DNA of 64,000 nt from Primulina eburnea (GCF_022965805.1 NC_133115.1:37181528-37245527); one strand, 5' to 3'; counted from the first letter of the stretch, positions 22,987-35,471 are shown. Notes: generated by a model from the letters alone, not told the origin. Numbers and translations: made by a program.

Positions 22987-24035
22987 TGTTGGATAAATGA
23001 ATATTGAAGAGGTGTTGAGTTGTATAGGGAAGTGGGATGTCTCAAGGTGGCTTGTCCCACATTGAGAAAATCACCACATGAAGTTTCCCTAATAAGCTCC
23101 AAGTTGAGACAAGGGTTTGGGCCCCAAGGGGTACCAGAAGTTTTTAGAAGGGGAAGACGCTAATAGGCTGTGTCTAGGTGAAACACACGCGCGCTCGGGT
23201 CGGTGCGGTTAATCTTTTTAGACCAAATTTATTTGGAAATTAAGTTTTAACTAAACAAGAATGCACTACAGTGTGCATGATGCACGCACTCGGACAGAGC
23301 TGGGCGCACGGTGGCGCCACATCCCGCGCGGATGCGCGCATGTCACTGTAATTCGAGCATCGGGCCAGAACAGGGCGCGCGGCCGCGCAGCTTCTCGCGC
23401 GGGCGCGCGCGCCCTACTGTGTGCCAAAGGTGGACAAGGCGCGCGGTCGCACATGTTCTCGCGCGAGCGCGCGCGCCTTGCTGTGTGCGCAGCGCACAAA
23501 TGCAGTAAGCTGCGCGCGGCCGCGCGTGTTATCGCGCGACTGCGCGCGCAGCGCTGCTTCTCGATGGATGCGCGTCCCTTCACTAGAATGGCATCGGTTC
23601 TTGGCTTGTTTTGGCACAACCAGTGTGTCTCTTGATTAAAACCGTGTCTCTTCAATGCACCCACTTTGGAAAGACATGTCCTTCCAACACATCCAATGAT
23701 CACCTATAAATGATCACCCCATCCATTAAGAAAAGGCTGCTGAAATTTTGTTCTTCATCTCTTCTTCACATATTGGTGCATCCTCTCATTTCGAAAATTC
23801 ACTTCAAAGCTCTGCATATTTTTGTTCGTGGTATTCAAGAGTTTGTAGTGCTGCAAATCCTTGATTGAAGTCGTTGTATCTTGGAGACGATTGCTTTCAA
23901 CGTATAGCACTTTGATACGGGCAATTTCGTCTTGCGGAGAAAGGATTTTCCTTGCCTCGACTTGATACATTTTGTTGCTGCTGTGTTCGTGACTCAAGAC
24001 AAGATTTTCAGATTCGACGAGAAGAGGTAACAACA
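22987..24035 (+). repeat. 5' LTR with a CpG-rich repeat block
   Basis: 1,049 bases. The middle part (about 23280-23560) is packed with GCGC/CGCG in several divergent ~65-base units. A TATAAAT box follows at 23705-23711. It ends directly before the leader of the gag-pol frame. Confidence 0.92.
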
Positions 24036-24083
24036 ATCGCAAGACGAAATTTTTATCGTTTATTCTCTTCTCGTTTCTGAAGA

Positions 24084-26126
24084 ATGTCGACTCCTCCTCC
24101 TACGCCAATGCCTACCGTCCCTACTGCTCCTGCACATGGCGAAAAGCCTGCAAAGTTCAATGGTGCCGACTTCAAACGTTGGCAGCAGAAAATGCTATTC
24201 TACCTCACAACACTAAGCCCATCTCGATTCCTTAAAGATGATTCCCCCGTCATTGATGTGGACGATAATGACTCCCAACGAAGATCCGCTCTCGATGCTT
24301 GGAACCACAGTGACTTCCTCTGCAGAAACTACATACTCAATGGCCTCGATGACACACTCTACAGTGTCTACTGTTCTGTTAAAACCGCCAAGGAACTATG
24401 GGACTCCTTGGAAAAGAAATACAAGACAGAAGACGCAGGAGTCAAGAAGTTCGTGGTTGGCAAATTCCTAGACTTCAAAATGGTGGACGCCAAATCTGTA
24501 ATAAGTCAGGTACAACAAATTCAAATTATTATTCATGACTTGTTGGCAGAAGGGATGGAAATCAATGAATCATTCCAAGTGGCGGCTATTATTGAGAAAT
24601 TGCCACCCATGTGGAAAGATTTCAAGAACTACCTTAAGCACAAGCGCAAGGAGTTGAAACTTGAATATCTTATTGTGAGGCTTCGTATTGAGGAAGATAG
24701 CAGAACTTCTGAAGCCAAAACACACAGAAGGACAATGGAGTCCGAAGCCAAGGCAAATTTGACAGAATCTAGCACCAGTCAAAAGAGAAAACGCCTTACA
24801 AATGAAAAGAAACAAGGGAAGGCCAAGAAGTTCAAGGGAACTTGCTACAATTGTGGCAAACCAAATCATATGGCCAAAGACTGTCGTCTTCCAAGAAAAG
24901 ACAACAGAAATCAGAATCCAAGGCAAGCCAATGTCATCGAAGAAAGGCAAGTTCCAATAGATCTATCACGACTTGATCTATCCGCAGTTGTGTTTGAAAC
25001 CAACTTGGTGGATAATCCAAGGGAATGGTGGGTAGATACCGGATCCACTAGCCACATATGTGCTGAAAAAGAAATGTTCTCATCCTACACTACTGTAAGT
25101 GATAGGAAACTGTTTATGGGAAATTCTACGACGTCTGAGATCGTAGGAATTGGCAAAGTGGTGTTGAAAATGACTTCCGGAAAAGAGATGACATTGTTGA
25201 ATGTGCTGCATGTGCCAGACATTCGAAAGAACTTGGTTTCTGGATCCTTGTTGAGTAAGGCGGGTTTTAAACTTGTGTTTGAATCGGACAAGTTTGTCCT
25301 AACCAAAAGTGGTGTATTTGTTGGAAAAGGGTACCAAGATAATGGTCTCTTCAAAATGAATGTAATGAATGTTTACCGCCAAGAGGCGAAGAATAAAGTT
25401 AATGATTCTGTTTACTTGGTTGAATGTTCTAATTTATGGCATGAAAGATTAGGACATGTTAACTTCAACACATTAAAAAGACTTGCAAATTTAAATGTAA
25501 TACCTGCATTTAAAAGAAATCCACAAGAAAAGTGTGAGATTTGTGTTGGAGCAAAGATGGCCAAAGCTCCATTTCATTCTGTGACAAGAAGTACTAATCT
25601 ACTTGACTTAATTCACACTGACGCATGTGATTTAAAGTTTGTGCAAACTCGAGGAGGGAACAAGTACTTCATAACATTCATTGATGATTGCACAAGGTTC
25701 TGTTACGTCTACTTATTGAAAAGTAAAGATGAAGCTATAGAAGCTTTCAAAAATTATAAGAATGAGGTTGAGAATCAATTGAGTACAAAGATCAAAATGA
25801 TTCGAAGTGATAGAGGTGGAGAGTATGTCGCTCCATTTGAAGAGTTGTGCACTAAATTTGGCATAATTCATCAAACAACAGCACCATACTCACCTCAATC
25901 AAATGGAGTTGCAGAACGTAAAAATCGTACTCTTAAGGAGATGATGAATGCGTTGTTGATAAATTCGGGCTTACCTCAAAACTTGTGGGGGGAAGCAATA
26001 TTATCTGCAAACCACATTCTTAATAAAATACCACACAAAGGGAAAGATGAAACTCCATATGAGTTATGGAAGGGTCACAAACCATCTTATAAATACCTAA
26101 AAGTGTGGGGTGTTTGGCTAAAGTAG
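24084..26126 (+). pseudogene. copia Gag-protease-integrase, open 680 codons then frameshift
   Basis: The frame starts at an ATG 49 bases after the LTR. A Pro-rich start is followed by the UBN2-type Gag domain (residues ~25-215, with [12 protein letters not shown] and LWDSLEKKY). The zinc knuckle [14 protein letters not shown] is near residue 255, the protease motif [10 protein letters not shown] near 315, and the integrase zinc finger HERLGH...CEIC at about 453-490. The DDE core shows HTD (near 511), RSDRGGEY (near 575) and NGVAERKNR (near 610). The frame ends early at 26126, because one T is missing near 26112; in the next frame the integrase reading goes on for about 14 codons to the deletion joint. 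Confidence 0.9.
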
Positions 26127-26149
26127 AGATACCAAAGCCAAAACAAGTT

Positions 26150-27549
26150 AAAATTGGATCCTTAAAAGGAAATACAAAGAAGATGGATCTATAGACAAAT
26201 ATAAAGCCCGTTTGGTGGCTAAAGGGTTCAAACAAAAAGAAGGATATGACTTCTTTGACACATATTCTCCAGTCACTAGGATTACATCCATTCGTGTTCT
26301 CATAGCAATTGCTGCATTGCATAACCTAGAGATTCACCAAATGGATGTAAAGACAGCCTTCTTGAATGGAGAATTGGAAGAGGAAATATACATGGAACAA
26401 CCCGAGGGGTTTGTCGTTCCCGGACAAGAAAAGAAGGTGTGTAAACTTGTCAAGTCACTATACGGACTCAAACAAGCACCTAAGCAATGGCATGAAAAAT
26501 TTGACTCTACAATGAAGTCAAATGGTTTCAAAATAAACGAATGTGATAAATGCGTTTATATTAAAGGCAATGCAAGTGATTATGTCATTGTATGCCTTTA
26601 TGTAGACGACATGTTGATAATGGGAAGTAATCATGAGTTGATTATAAATGCCAAGAATATGTTGAAAAGGTCTTTTGATATGAAAGACTTGGGGTTGTGT
26701 GATATCATATTAGGGATTAAAATCTCTAGAATGCATGAAGGAATAGTGTTATCACAAACTCACTATGTTGAAAAGGTGCTTGAAAGGTTCAGTACCTTAA
26801 ACATTCGACCCGCTAGAACACCTATAGATTTAGGTGTTCATTTAGCAAAGAATAGAGGAGAACCCAACTCACAACTGGAATATGCAAGGGTAATAGGTAG
26901 TCTAATGTACTTGACTAACTGTACTCGTCCAGATCTTGCATATTCAGTGAATAAATTAAGTAGGTTCACAAGTAATCCAAGTAAGGATCATTGGAAAGCC
27001 TTAACGAGAGTGCTTGGATATTTGAAATATACATTGAACTATGGTTTGATATATTCAAAATATCCTGCAGTTCTAGAAGGATACTGTGATGCCAATTGGA
27101 TATCTGACACAAAAGACTCCAAGTCCACTAGTGGGTATGTATTCACAATAGGTGGAGGAGCGGTGTCATGGAAATCGTCTAAGCAAACGTGTATAGCTCG
27201 ATCCACTATGGAATCCGAGTTCATAGCATTAGACAAAGCCGGGGAAGAAGCCGAATGGCTAAGAAACTTCCTAGAGGATATTCCTTGTTGGAATAAGCCA
27301 GTGCCTTCCATTAACATTCACTGCGATAGTCAATCGGCAATAGGAAGAGCACAAAGCAGTATGTACAATGGTAAGTCTCGTCACATTAGACGGAGACATA
27401 ATACCATAAGACAATTGATCTCGAATGGGGTTATTTCTGTTGAATATGTGAAATCAAAGGAAAACCTAGCGGATCCGTTTACTAAAGGTATAAATAGAGA
27501 TCAAATGTACAAGCTGTTGAGAGGAATGTGCTTAAAACCCACAAAATAA
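26150..27549 (+). pseudogene. copia reverse transcriptase and RNase H, after the deletion joint
   Basis: RT reading starts at about 26150 ([20 protein letters not shown]) and is open to the stop at 27549. Motifs: [11 protein letters not shown] near 26340, SLYGLKQAP near 26455, catalytic YVDDM near 26600. RNase H shows YCDANW near 27083, a Glu in TMESEF and an Asp in HCDSQSAIG. The domain itself looks intact. It is separated from integrase by a joint at TTGGATCC around 26153, where the integrase C-terminus and its linker are missing, so the polyprotein cannot be made from this copy. Confidence 0.85.
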
Positions 27550-28091
27550 AATATTTATAGCGGTAACCCAACCTTGTGAAGTGGAGATCCCATGACCTTA
27601 GTTCAATGGGACAACTAAGTTATAAATATTAGTTTGAGTAATTGGAATAAATAAAGGCTCATTCCTACGAAATCCAAGTAGAAAAGACCTGCAACATGTG
27701 GTGAGGTTAAGTTTTCTTTTAATGATTCCTATACCTATGAGGTAGAGTATGGCAGGATACTCCAGATAGGAGATCACCTATATAAGTGAGAAGTAATGGC
27801 CGCTTCAATGGAAAACACTTATGAATCTAAGATATGGTCCAGGGCCGAAACGGACACAACGTGAGAACAAGAATATGTTAGAGTTATTATTGTGTAAATA
27901 CTATTGACTTGGTTTACATAAACGGTTGACTAGTTCAAGACATCGTGTCACTACTCAACTAGTAAATCCTATAGTATGTTACTAAGGAAGGTTCAAAGTC
28001 AAAAACTACCTATCCCAATGCAATAATAATAATTCATAAGAGCTTTCAAGTAAATCTGCATACATGCATTAAGTTCATTTATGTGGGGGAT
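27550..28091 (+). other. copia 3' non-coding region and polypurine tract
   Basis: About 540 bases after the RNase H stop, without coding, ending in ATGTGGGGGAT before the 3' LTR. Confidence 0.7.
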
Positions 28092-29247
28092 TGTTGGATA
28101 AATGAATATTGAAGAGGTGTTGAGTTGTATAGGGAAGTGGGATGTCTCAAGGTGGCTTGTCCCAATATTGAAGAGGTGTTGAGTTGTATAGGGAAGTGGG
28201 ATGTCTCAAGGTGGCTTGTCCCACATTGAGAAAATCACCACATGAAGTTTCCCTAATAAGCTCCAAGTTGAGACAAGGGTTTGGGCCCCAAGGGGTACCA
28301 GAAGTTTTTAGAAGGGGGAAGACGCTAATAGGCTGTGTCTAGGTGAAACACACGCGCGCGCGCTCGTCTCGTCTCATCTCGGGTCGGTGCGGTGCGGTGC
28401 GGTGCGGTCTTTGACCAAAGTTAATCTTTTTAGACCAAATTTATTTGGAAATTAAGTTTTAACTAAACAAGAATGCACTACAGTGTGCATGATGCACACA
28501 CTCGGACAGAGCTGGGCGCACGGTGGCGCCACATCCCGCGCGGATGCGCGCATGTCACTGTAATTCGAGCATCGGGCCAGAACAGGGCGCGCGGCCGCAC
28601 AGCTTCTCGCGTGGGCGCGCGTGCCCTACTGTGTGCCAAAGGTGGACAAGGCGCGCGGCCGCGCATGTTCTCGCGCGAGCGCGCGCGCCTTGCTGTGTGC
28701 GCAGCGCACAAATGCAGTAAGCTGCGCGCGGCCGCGCGTGTTGTCGCGCGACTGCGCGCGCAGCGCTGCTTCTCGATGGATGCGCGTCCCTTCACTAGAA
28801 TGGCATCGGTTCTTGGCTTGTTTTGGCACAACCAGTGTGTCTCTTGATTAAAACCGTGTCTCTTCAATGCACCCACTTTGGAAAGACATGTCCTTCCAAC
28901 ACATCCAATGATCACCTATAAATGATCACCCCATCCATTAAGAAAAGGCTGCTGAAATTTTGTTCTTCATCTCTTCTTCACATATTGGTGCATCCTCTCA
29001 TTTCGAAAATTCACTTCAAAGCTCTGCATATTTTTGTTCGTGGTATTCAAGAGTTTGTAGTGCTTCAAATCCTTGATTGAAGTCGTTGTATCTTGGAGAC
29101 GATTACTTTCAACGTATAGCACTTTGATACGGGCAATTTCGTCTTGCGGAGAAAGGATTTTCCTTGCCTCGACTTGATACATTTTGTTGCTGCTATGTTC
29201 GTGACTCAAGACAAGATTTTCAGATTCGACGAGAAGAGGTAACAACA
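28092..29247 (+). repeat. 3' LTR with a 59-bp tandem duplication
   Basis: 1,156 bases. Compared with the 5' LTR it contains an exact tandem copy of 59 bases (28106-28164 and 28165-28223) and about 48 extra bases around 28357-28425, including a GGTGC-type run. Elsewhere only scattered differences are seen. Confidence 0.92.
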
Positions 29248-29430
29248 GTTAACACAGTTGATGTATAATTAAAAAAAGTAGCTTGAGTTTTCTTGCGGAG
29301 AGGGAGGTGCACGAACATACAATCTCTTTGATTCTACATTTGGTGGCAGAATGCATAGATTTCAAAGAAGTTATTTTCAATGCGTATATATCTTACTATT
29401 TGTAATGTTAAAACATATTTTTGTCTTGCA

Positions 29431-29670
29431 TTACTGTAAAGAAGGACGAGACGGAATACTCTGCTCGGTCCTGAAGAAATTCTCTCGATCAGCTGCTGTC
29501 TTTACCTTAACCAGTCTATCAAAGTTCCCTTTGAAATACTTCAACCCGTATACCTTTGCTTGGTAGTAAGCATTGCTACCGTTATCGGTCATGCCAATAT
29601 CAAAATCCCTATAATTGAGATATGCTTCTCTTGGATTCTTTGACACGAAAGGAGTCATGTAATTATAGAG
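29431..29670 (-). pseudogene. BBE-like C-terminal fragment
   Basis: About 78 codons on the minus strand match the end of the BBE domain ([30 protein letters not shown]) and finish with a stop at 29431. Everything N-terminal to this is missing; upstream (above 29670) the match ends at once. It is a third member of the tandem BBE-like array, cut off from the intact gene by the copia insertion. Confidence 0.85.
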
Positions 29671-29945
29671 ACATCTTGTCTGCTTAATTGTTTTTCGGCT
29701 TCAAGCCCTCCTTCCTACCACACGATTAATGTGCTTGTTGTGCTTGTTTTCTGATAATAAAATCTTGTGTGTTTGAAAGACTAGGTTTAGGTTTCATATA
29801 TACTGTCTCAAAGCATCTTCTCTTACTGTCCTTTCCTTTTCTACTCCTCCCAATAAAATAGTTGCATGTTTTCATTCAACATTTTTGTCCATTGCATTCA
29901 ACTTAACCTGCTTAAATTTGTTGTAGGATATTATGTATCGTCTAC
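29671..29945. other. upstream region of the bHLH gene
   Basis: No ORF. A possible TATA-like ATATATACTG lies at about 29798. Confidence 0.4.
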
Positions 29946-30781
29946 ATGGCTTTGAGCTACTACTATAATCGGGATGCGTGTCAACAGTTCAGTTCAGATG
30001 CTCATACACAAACAAATGTGCAGCTGTATTGGGAGCTCATTTATCACACAATCTTGATTTGCCAGACAACTCCTTCAATAGTGTTTTTGACCCGAATAAC
30101 TTGTTTTATTCATCAGAAAACTACAATTTTCCAGTCCCACACTTCCTAACTCCAACACCCGATGATCTTAATCTCAGCAACTGTGCATCCATCACGCAAG
30201 CTCCAGCAGTACCCTTTTCAAGAATTCGATCCATTAAGGCCGCATGTATTCATTATGAAGTAATATACCCCCGTGCGATTTATAGCCTTCAAGATTATAA
30301 TTCCCAGGAAGTTGTAATACCCCCATTGCCGGATTTTCCAACTGGTCCACCAGTTTATAGCGGTGGGAGCAGGTGTCAGAGTAGCATGAAGAAAAGCTTG
30401 TCGGCGCAGAGCATTTCCGCAAGGCAGAGAAGAAGGAAAATTACTGATAAGACTCAGGAGCTGGGGAAGCTTATTCCAGGCGGCCACAAGATGAACACTG
30501 CTGAAATGTTTCATGCTGCTTACAAATACATCAAGTTTTTGTAGGCTCGAGTTGGAATTCTTCAATTAGTGGAATCATATGATCACAAGGTATAACTATC
30601 GTGACTGTTTTGAATTTATAGTTAAATTATAAACAAGATCAATAGAACTGGGTATGACTTTTAACTGCAGGAAAGTGAGGAATCATCGGTTCAAAGTGAA
30701 GATTTGCATGGTAGTGGAGAAAAGCTATATTATAGTCTACAGAGAAACGCTTGGTTGCTCAGAAATCTGTACGGTGACTGA
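29946..30781 (+). pseudogene. bHLH52/53-like transcription factor, broken
   Basis: The first ATG (29946) opens MALSYYYNRDACQQFSS. The reading then has to move to another frame between about 30000 and 30040 to continue as LDLPDNSFNSVFDP up to 30541. The bHLH domain sits at about 30390-30589: basic region SISARQRRRKITDKTQELGKLIPGGHKMNTAEM, then helix 2. A TAG at 30542-30544 stands where relatives have Gln in helix 2. The same frame goes on past it to a GT donor at 30590. A second exon (30671-30781) follows an intron ending in AACTGCAG. The type with GGHKMNTAEML is that of AtbHLH52/53 (recalled). Either a pseudogene or two sequence errors. Confidence 0.7.
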
Positions 30782-31558
30782 GCAATGATGCAATCAATAT
30801 TCCCTGATCAGGAAGTAGTTGATGGAAGACATGTAGAAAGAAGAATCAATCAAATAGGCTAATTTGCCGTTTTGTTTAGATAAATGCCTAATTATTGTCT
30901 TACTAGATCATTTCATTGACCAAACAGTATCATTAATTCTAACTGGTTTATCATCTGAATTAAATTGATTGAATATTAAATATTTATTACGCCTAATATT
31001 CACGTGTAATCGAAAACCGAACAGACAGGAAAATAATTAAACGCTTCAAGCCATCAATATTGGTATCGTCAGTTCTAATTCTTGATCCTCTGCTGACACA
31101 TTAAATTCTTATCTCTTGCCTTTTTTTTTTTGTACACAAATTAAAAATTCCTTTTCAGAGAAAAAAAATAAATATCAATTTCGAAATTGAGTTGTACCCA
31201 ATGAGCAAATACTTGAATTTTAATAGTGAAAATTTTAAATAGTTTCAGTACTCAATTTATTGATTTACGTTATTTAATTGTCGAATAGATAGAATAATCA
31301 ACTTTTGGTATCATGATCTATTTTAATAATTATATATATTAATAAAGTGTTAAAAAACTTTGATACAAACCACATATAGCTTATATGATAGAGTCTATAT
31401 TTCCTAATATCAAGTTGTAGTTTGTTTGAGAAGAATGCGTTTTAAGTTTTTAATGGAATGCACTTTAATGTCATCTAGAATATTTGTTTCTTTTCGATTT
31501 TATTCATTAATGTCGTCAAATTCAGTCTTACTAGTCTGATATATATGTGTATATACAT
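30782..31558. other. AT-rich intergenic, no gene seen
   Basis: No ORF or element ends recognised. Confidence 0.5.
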
Positions 31559-31665
31559 AATTATTCAAGCCCATATATAAAACTCTCAGGTTATTTATCC
31601 AACCGATGTGAGACAATTAATATATATATATGGGCTGAGAGTTGTATATATGGGCTTGAATAATT
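31559..31665. repeat. 31-bp inverted repeat
   Basis: Arms 31559-31589 and 31635-31665 are complementary with one mismatch and are separated by 45 bases that include an AT run. They flank the start of a gypsy-LTR-like stretch. Confidence 0.7.
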
Positions 31666-31669
31666 CTCC

Positions 31670-33250
31670 CCCTTGAGCTAGCTTTTGAGGTTGAGTTAGG
31701 TCCAAGTTCTAATCTTAACATGATATGAATCGAGGCATGGACCAGACCCTGGTGGGTCTGAGTCAAGGCCCAGAGAGGCTCAACCACTGCTGGAACTTTC
31801 CCTGTAGCCGGCCATGTGCGAGAAGGGGTGAAGCTCGGGTGTAGCGATCTCAGGTTCTAGAGGTTGTGTCCATTGTGTAAGCTACATGGGGTCGGGGCTG
31901 TGGGTCTAGCGGGGCTGGAGGAGTCCTACGGTGATCTAGGGAAGGCTGGATCATAGCTGGTACTATTAGTAGAAGGCTAGGGTCGCATTTATATAAGGTG
32001 GGGCACTAGGGTGGGTAGGATTGGATAGTATAGCAATTCCAGCAGCTGGTGGCCTACTGTTCCAAGGTTTAGGGGGTTGGTTTGGATGGTTTTAAGGTTG
32101 TAAATGAGTGTATAAGGTGTGGAAAAAGGTTGGGAAAGTTTTGTTTAAGTTTCGAGTCGATTCGGGTTAAAACTGGGACCCCGGTCCAAGTTTTAAAACA
32201 AATCAGTTAAGTTCTGATTTTAGCTCGATTTTACGTCTAGGAATACTTTTAAATACGTTTTGGGACATTTTAAGGAGTTTTGTAAGTTTCGGGTCAATAT
32301 TAGAGGTCCAGGGGTGAAACGATAATTTTTGGGTTCCCAAGGGTAAAATGGTCATTTTGCACCCGGGGTGAGGTTTTGGTCCTGACAATGCCCTGAGCAC
32401 AAATATATGATATTTTAAATGTTTATACATCATTTTTATGATTTTTACGCAATTATGATAAATACATTGCATGTTTGGTTTAAAGGAAAAATTACGCATA
32501 TGTATGTTTTTATTAAGTGATGAAAATGATGATATTTTTGAAGGTTGAGAATTGATTGTGACTGACGATGTATATGTATACGATGACATGAGGTATGATG
32601 AACTGATGCCCGGGCTCAGTGGGCTGGTAATGCTGTCGCTGTTGTCCCCTGCTGCCGGATACCACAGTTTTATAGATGGATCCATCGAATACAGGTGATA
32701 CGATAGAGCTGTTACGAAAGTCACAACTAATGAACTTAATTCAATTAAAAGAAAATGTTTAAGTTTATGATGACACAATGAGCTGTTTGACACGTATATG
32801 ATGATATGAGATGAGATGACATAATTTGACACAAGATGATTTTACACGACACGTTTATGTTAAAATTTTAAGTTCATGAAAGATATGTTGAATATGATAT
32901 TTTTCAGTGCTGTGTGTCATGTATATGTACTTGTTATTTCTGATACAGGTGTGTTGAGTCTTTAGACTCACTAGGCGTGTGTGATGCAGGTGAGCTAAAC
33001 GATGAGGAGACTGGAGGTGCTGAACTCTGAGTAGGCAGACCTGGTGCGGTGACACGACCTGAGGACCGCATGTTTCCGCACTTTGATTATGAGATTTGAG
33101 AGGAGATTAATATTTTCATACGTTGACGAATTTTACTCGTTTATGTTCACGTATGACTTTTGGATAAGTTTTATTAATTTAAATTGCATTGTAATTACGA
33201 TTATTTTAAATGTTATTTGAAATGTGAGCTTATAAAAAAATATTTCCGCA
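31670..33250 (+). mobile_element. degenerate Ty3/gypsy LTR-like sequence
   Basis: The order of features (GTGCGGTGACACGACC near 33045, ACTCACTAGGCG near 32966, CTGCTGCCGGATACCACAG near 32648) resembles long LTRs of plant gypsy elements as I remember them. No partner LTR, primer site or coding was found. Low-confidence family call. Confidence 0.3.
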
Positions 33251-34580
33251 TTTTTAAAACGATAGACGTTCATATCCAACCAATTTTTTGAAGATGTTTT
33301 CTGAGTTACAACATCATGAAGATAGGGGGAGCAAATTGATTATAACTTCTCGCTTTTATTTATGAACTTCGGTTTATTTTTGTCAAAAGAGAGAGGGTTA
33401 TATATTTGTGAATTTTCTTGAATATTTTTTTTTATAATTTTGTCAAAAATAAACTTAATAGGATATTGTTAGATGATACTTTTGTTGGCTTAATTTTTTT
33501 CATTTAGTTTATCAAGAAAATTAAAAATATTGGTTTGACATATTGAAGATATGAAAATAATGGAAGAATATATTTATTTGAATATGTTTTGGGATTTGTT
33601 GGAGGAATGATGAAAATATTAGATGTCGTTATCTTGAAGATATGATATGAGATTTGAAAATATAATATCTATCATTTATATGATAAGGTATTCTATCTAT
33701 GTAAAGGAATGTTCATTCATTTTGAAGATTGTCGAACGTGATCATATGTGATCTAGGGAGGTCGATGAGGTTATATTGTCAAATCTTTAAGATTTGGTTG
33801 TATGCGAATTTTGTGAAGGAAAATGTTTACTGTCCATTCTATGTTGTGACAAACCTTGAGAAAAGATCATGTCAGTATCATTGTATTCATTTGGATTTCC
33901 AGGGTTTTGATTGATAGTGGTACACACGTAGTATCATGATTCATTACTCGGAAGAGGAAGATGACATTCTCGAGAGAGAACAATCTGCTGTTTTTAATGG
34001 AGTTCGAGTTGACATATATTAAAATGAATGATGATCGTCAAGTGGAGTCTATTGAAAATGTTGATTATAAAGACATCATAAAAAAAGAGTCTTTCAATTG
34101 TTTAAGTTATGATAGTAACATATATGAAATTTAGTGAATATGTTTGATAGCTGGACATGAACCGTATATGTATGTCAGTTTGATCGAACTACGTTAAAAT
34201 TGTTTGTATTTTTTTATTTTGTTTCCAACTTTATTTTTTTAAACTTACTTAATTATTAAAACATGATAACATAAGAGAAAAGGGAAAACCGGATCAGTAA
34301 AAGTAGTTGAGGCCAATGGAGTGATGGATTTCAATTAAAAGTATTGTAGACAGTGACTTAAATATAAATCGTAATTGATATATATATATATATAACATAA
34401 GATGGGAAATTTTAGTTTAATTAAGACTTGAGATATGAATGCGATTAAGGCTGAAATATAGATATAATTGATAATGAAGTAGCTAGCTAGCAAGCTAGGG
34501 TGCGTGTTTTCCTTTTTTCTTTGTATTTGTGATTTCAATCCCATCATAAACATAATCATGACTGCAAACAGTCTCTCCAA
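33251..34580. other. AT-rich, degenerate sequence without a clear gene
   Basis: Contains scattered short ORFs with no recognised domain, and a purine tract (ATAGGGGGAGCAAA, about 33322) like those near the ends of copia elements. Probably old transposon debris. Confidence 0.35.
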
Positions 34581-35471
34581 TAAGGGTCTGTTTGGTAGGT
34601 TTGATTAAATCTTGATAGATAGATAAGCCCATGTTTGACTCGATTTTAAAGTTGGTTGACTGACATTGTCATGGACTATTGTACTGTTTTTATGGGAAAA
34701 TCGGTCCAACACTTTGCCAAGTATAAAATCAATCCTTCTCCAGTACAACTGACAGTAGTTGGAAATTTACCAAATTGTCCATGCATAAAATCATCCAAAT
34801 TAAACCTAGCTTCTGTTTCCCAATATTGTTGCCGACATAATATTTCTATGCCACCCACATCTAAAATTGAAGATCCGAAATGGAAGGAATGAAGGCCAAA
34901 AAGACTGTCGGAGAACAGATCTGAAAACTCATCCGCCTGTTCCGTAGGTGAGAATTCGAAAATTAAATTTCCAAGATTGTTGTTTGGTATCTGCTTAGCA
35001 TGAAGAAATCTACTCCGAAGGTTTTAGACATTTCTTCTTCAAATTTATATACATACAATAATGTGTATGACACAAACTTCTGTGGGATTTACGAATCTCG
35101 TTAGATCTGCTAGTGCAAGAGAGCTCAGTAACTTCTATTAGCAGTGTATTTTCTTTCAACCTTCACACTAGAATATCTTAATTTATTGAACTCATACGTA
35201 TGTAATATTGTATTTTCTGCCTTTGCTGAATATCTCATATTTGTGAGATGAAATAGTTCTCCCCGGAAACTTTTTTTTTGTTGCTATCTGACATGGATTT
35301 TTTAATTATGTAATCCCTACGATGCTGAAATATTGTCCAAGTAACATTATTTTGTTGTTGTAATGTACAAAATTATACTGCTGTACTAGATTCCAGATTT
35401 AAAATTAACAAATTTTGTTGCAGATTAAGATATTTTTTTAAACTTTACTCGGTTTCAAAGTAATTTTGGGA

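Larger units (their letters stand above)
22987..29247 (+). mobile_element. young Ty1/copia element with an internal deletion
   Basis: The LTRs 22987-24035 and 28092-29247 start TGTTGGATAAATG and end GGTAACAACA. The flanks are GTTAT (22982-22986) and GTTAA (29248-29252), a 5-bp duplication with one change. A G-rich tract at 28084-28090 precedes the 3' LTR. No initiator-Met primer site follows the 5' LTR, so priming differs from the other elements here. Gag, protease and most of integrase are open from 24084. A one-base deletion near 26112 and a larger deletion joint near 26150 separate them from an open RT/RNase H frame. The LTRs are nearly the same apart from two length differences, so the insertion is recent. 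Confidence 0.93.

Noticed and set aside
23261..23703. Arg/Ala-rich frames on both strands (also 28473-28915)
   Set aside because: Composition artefacts of the CpG-rich LTR array, present on both strands and in both LTRs.
24570..24950. 126-codon minus frame
   Set aside because: Shadow of copia Gag.
32203..32832. 209-codon minus frame
   Set aside because: No domain or start context; it lies in gypsy-LTR-like sequence.
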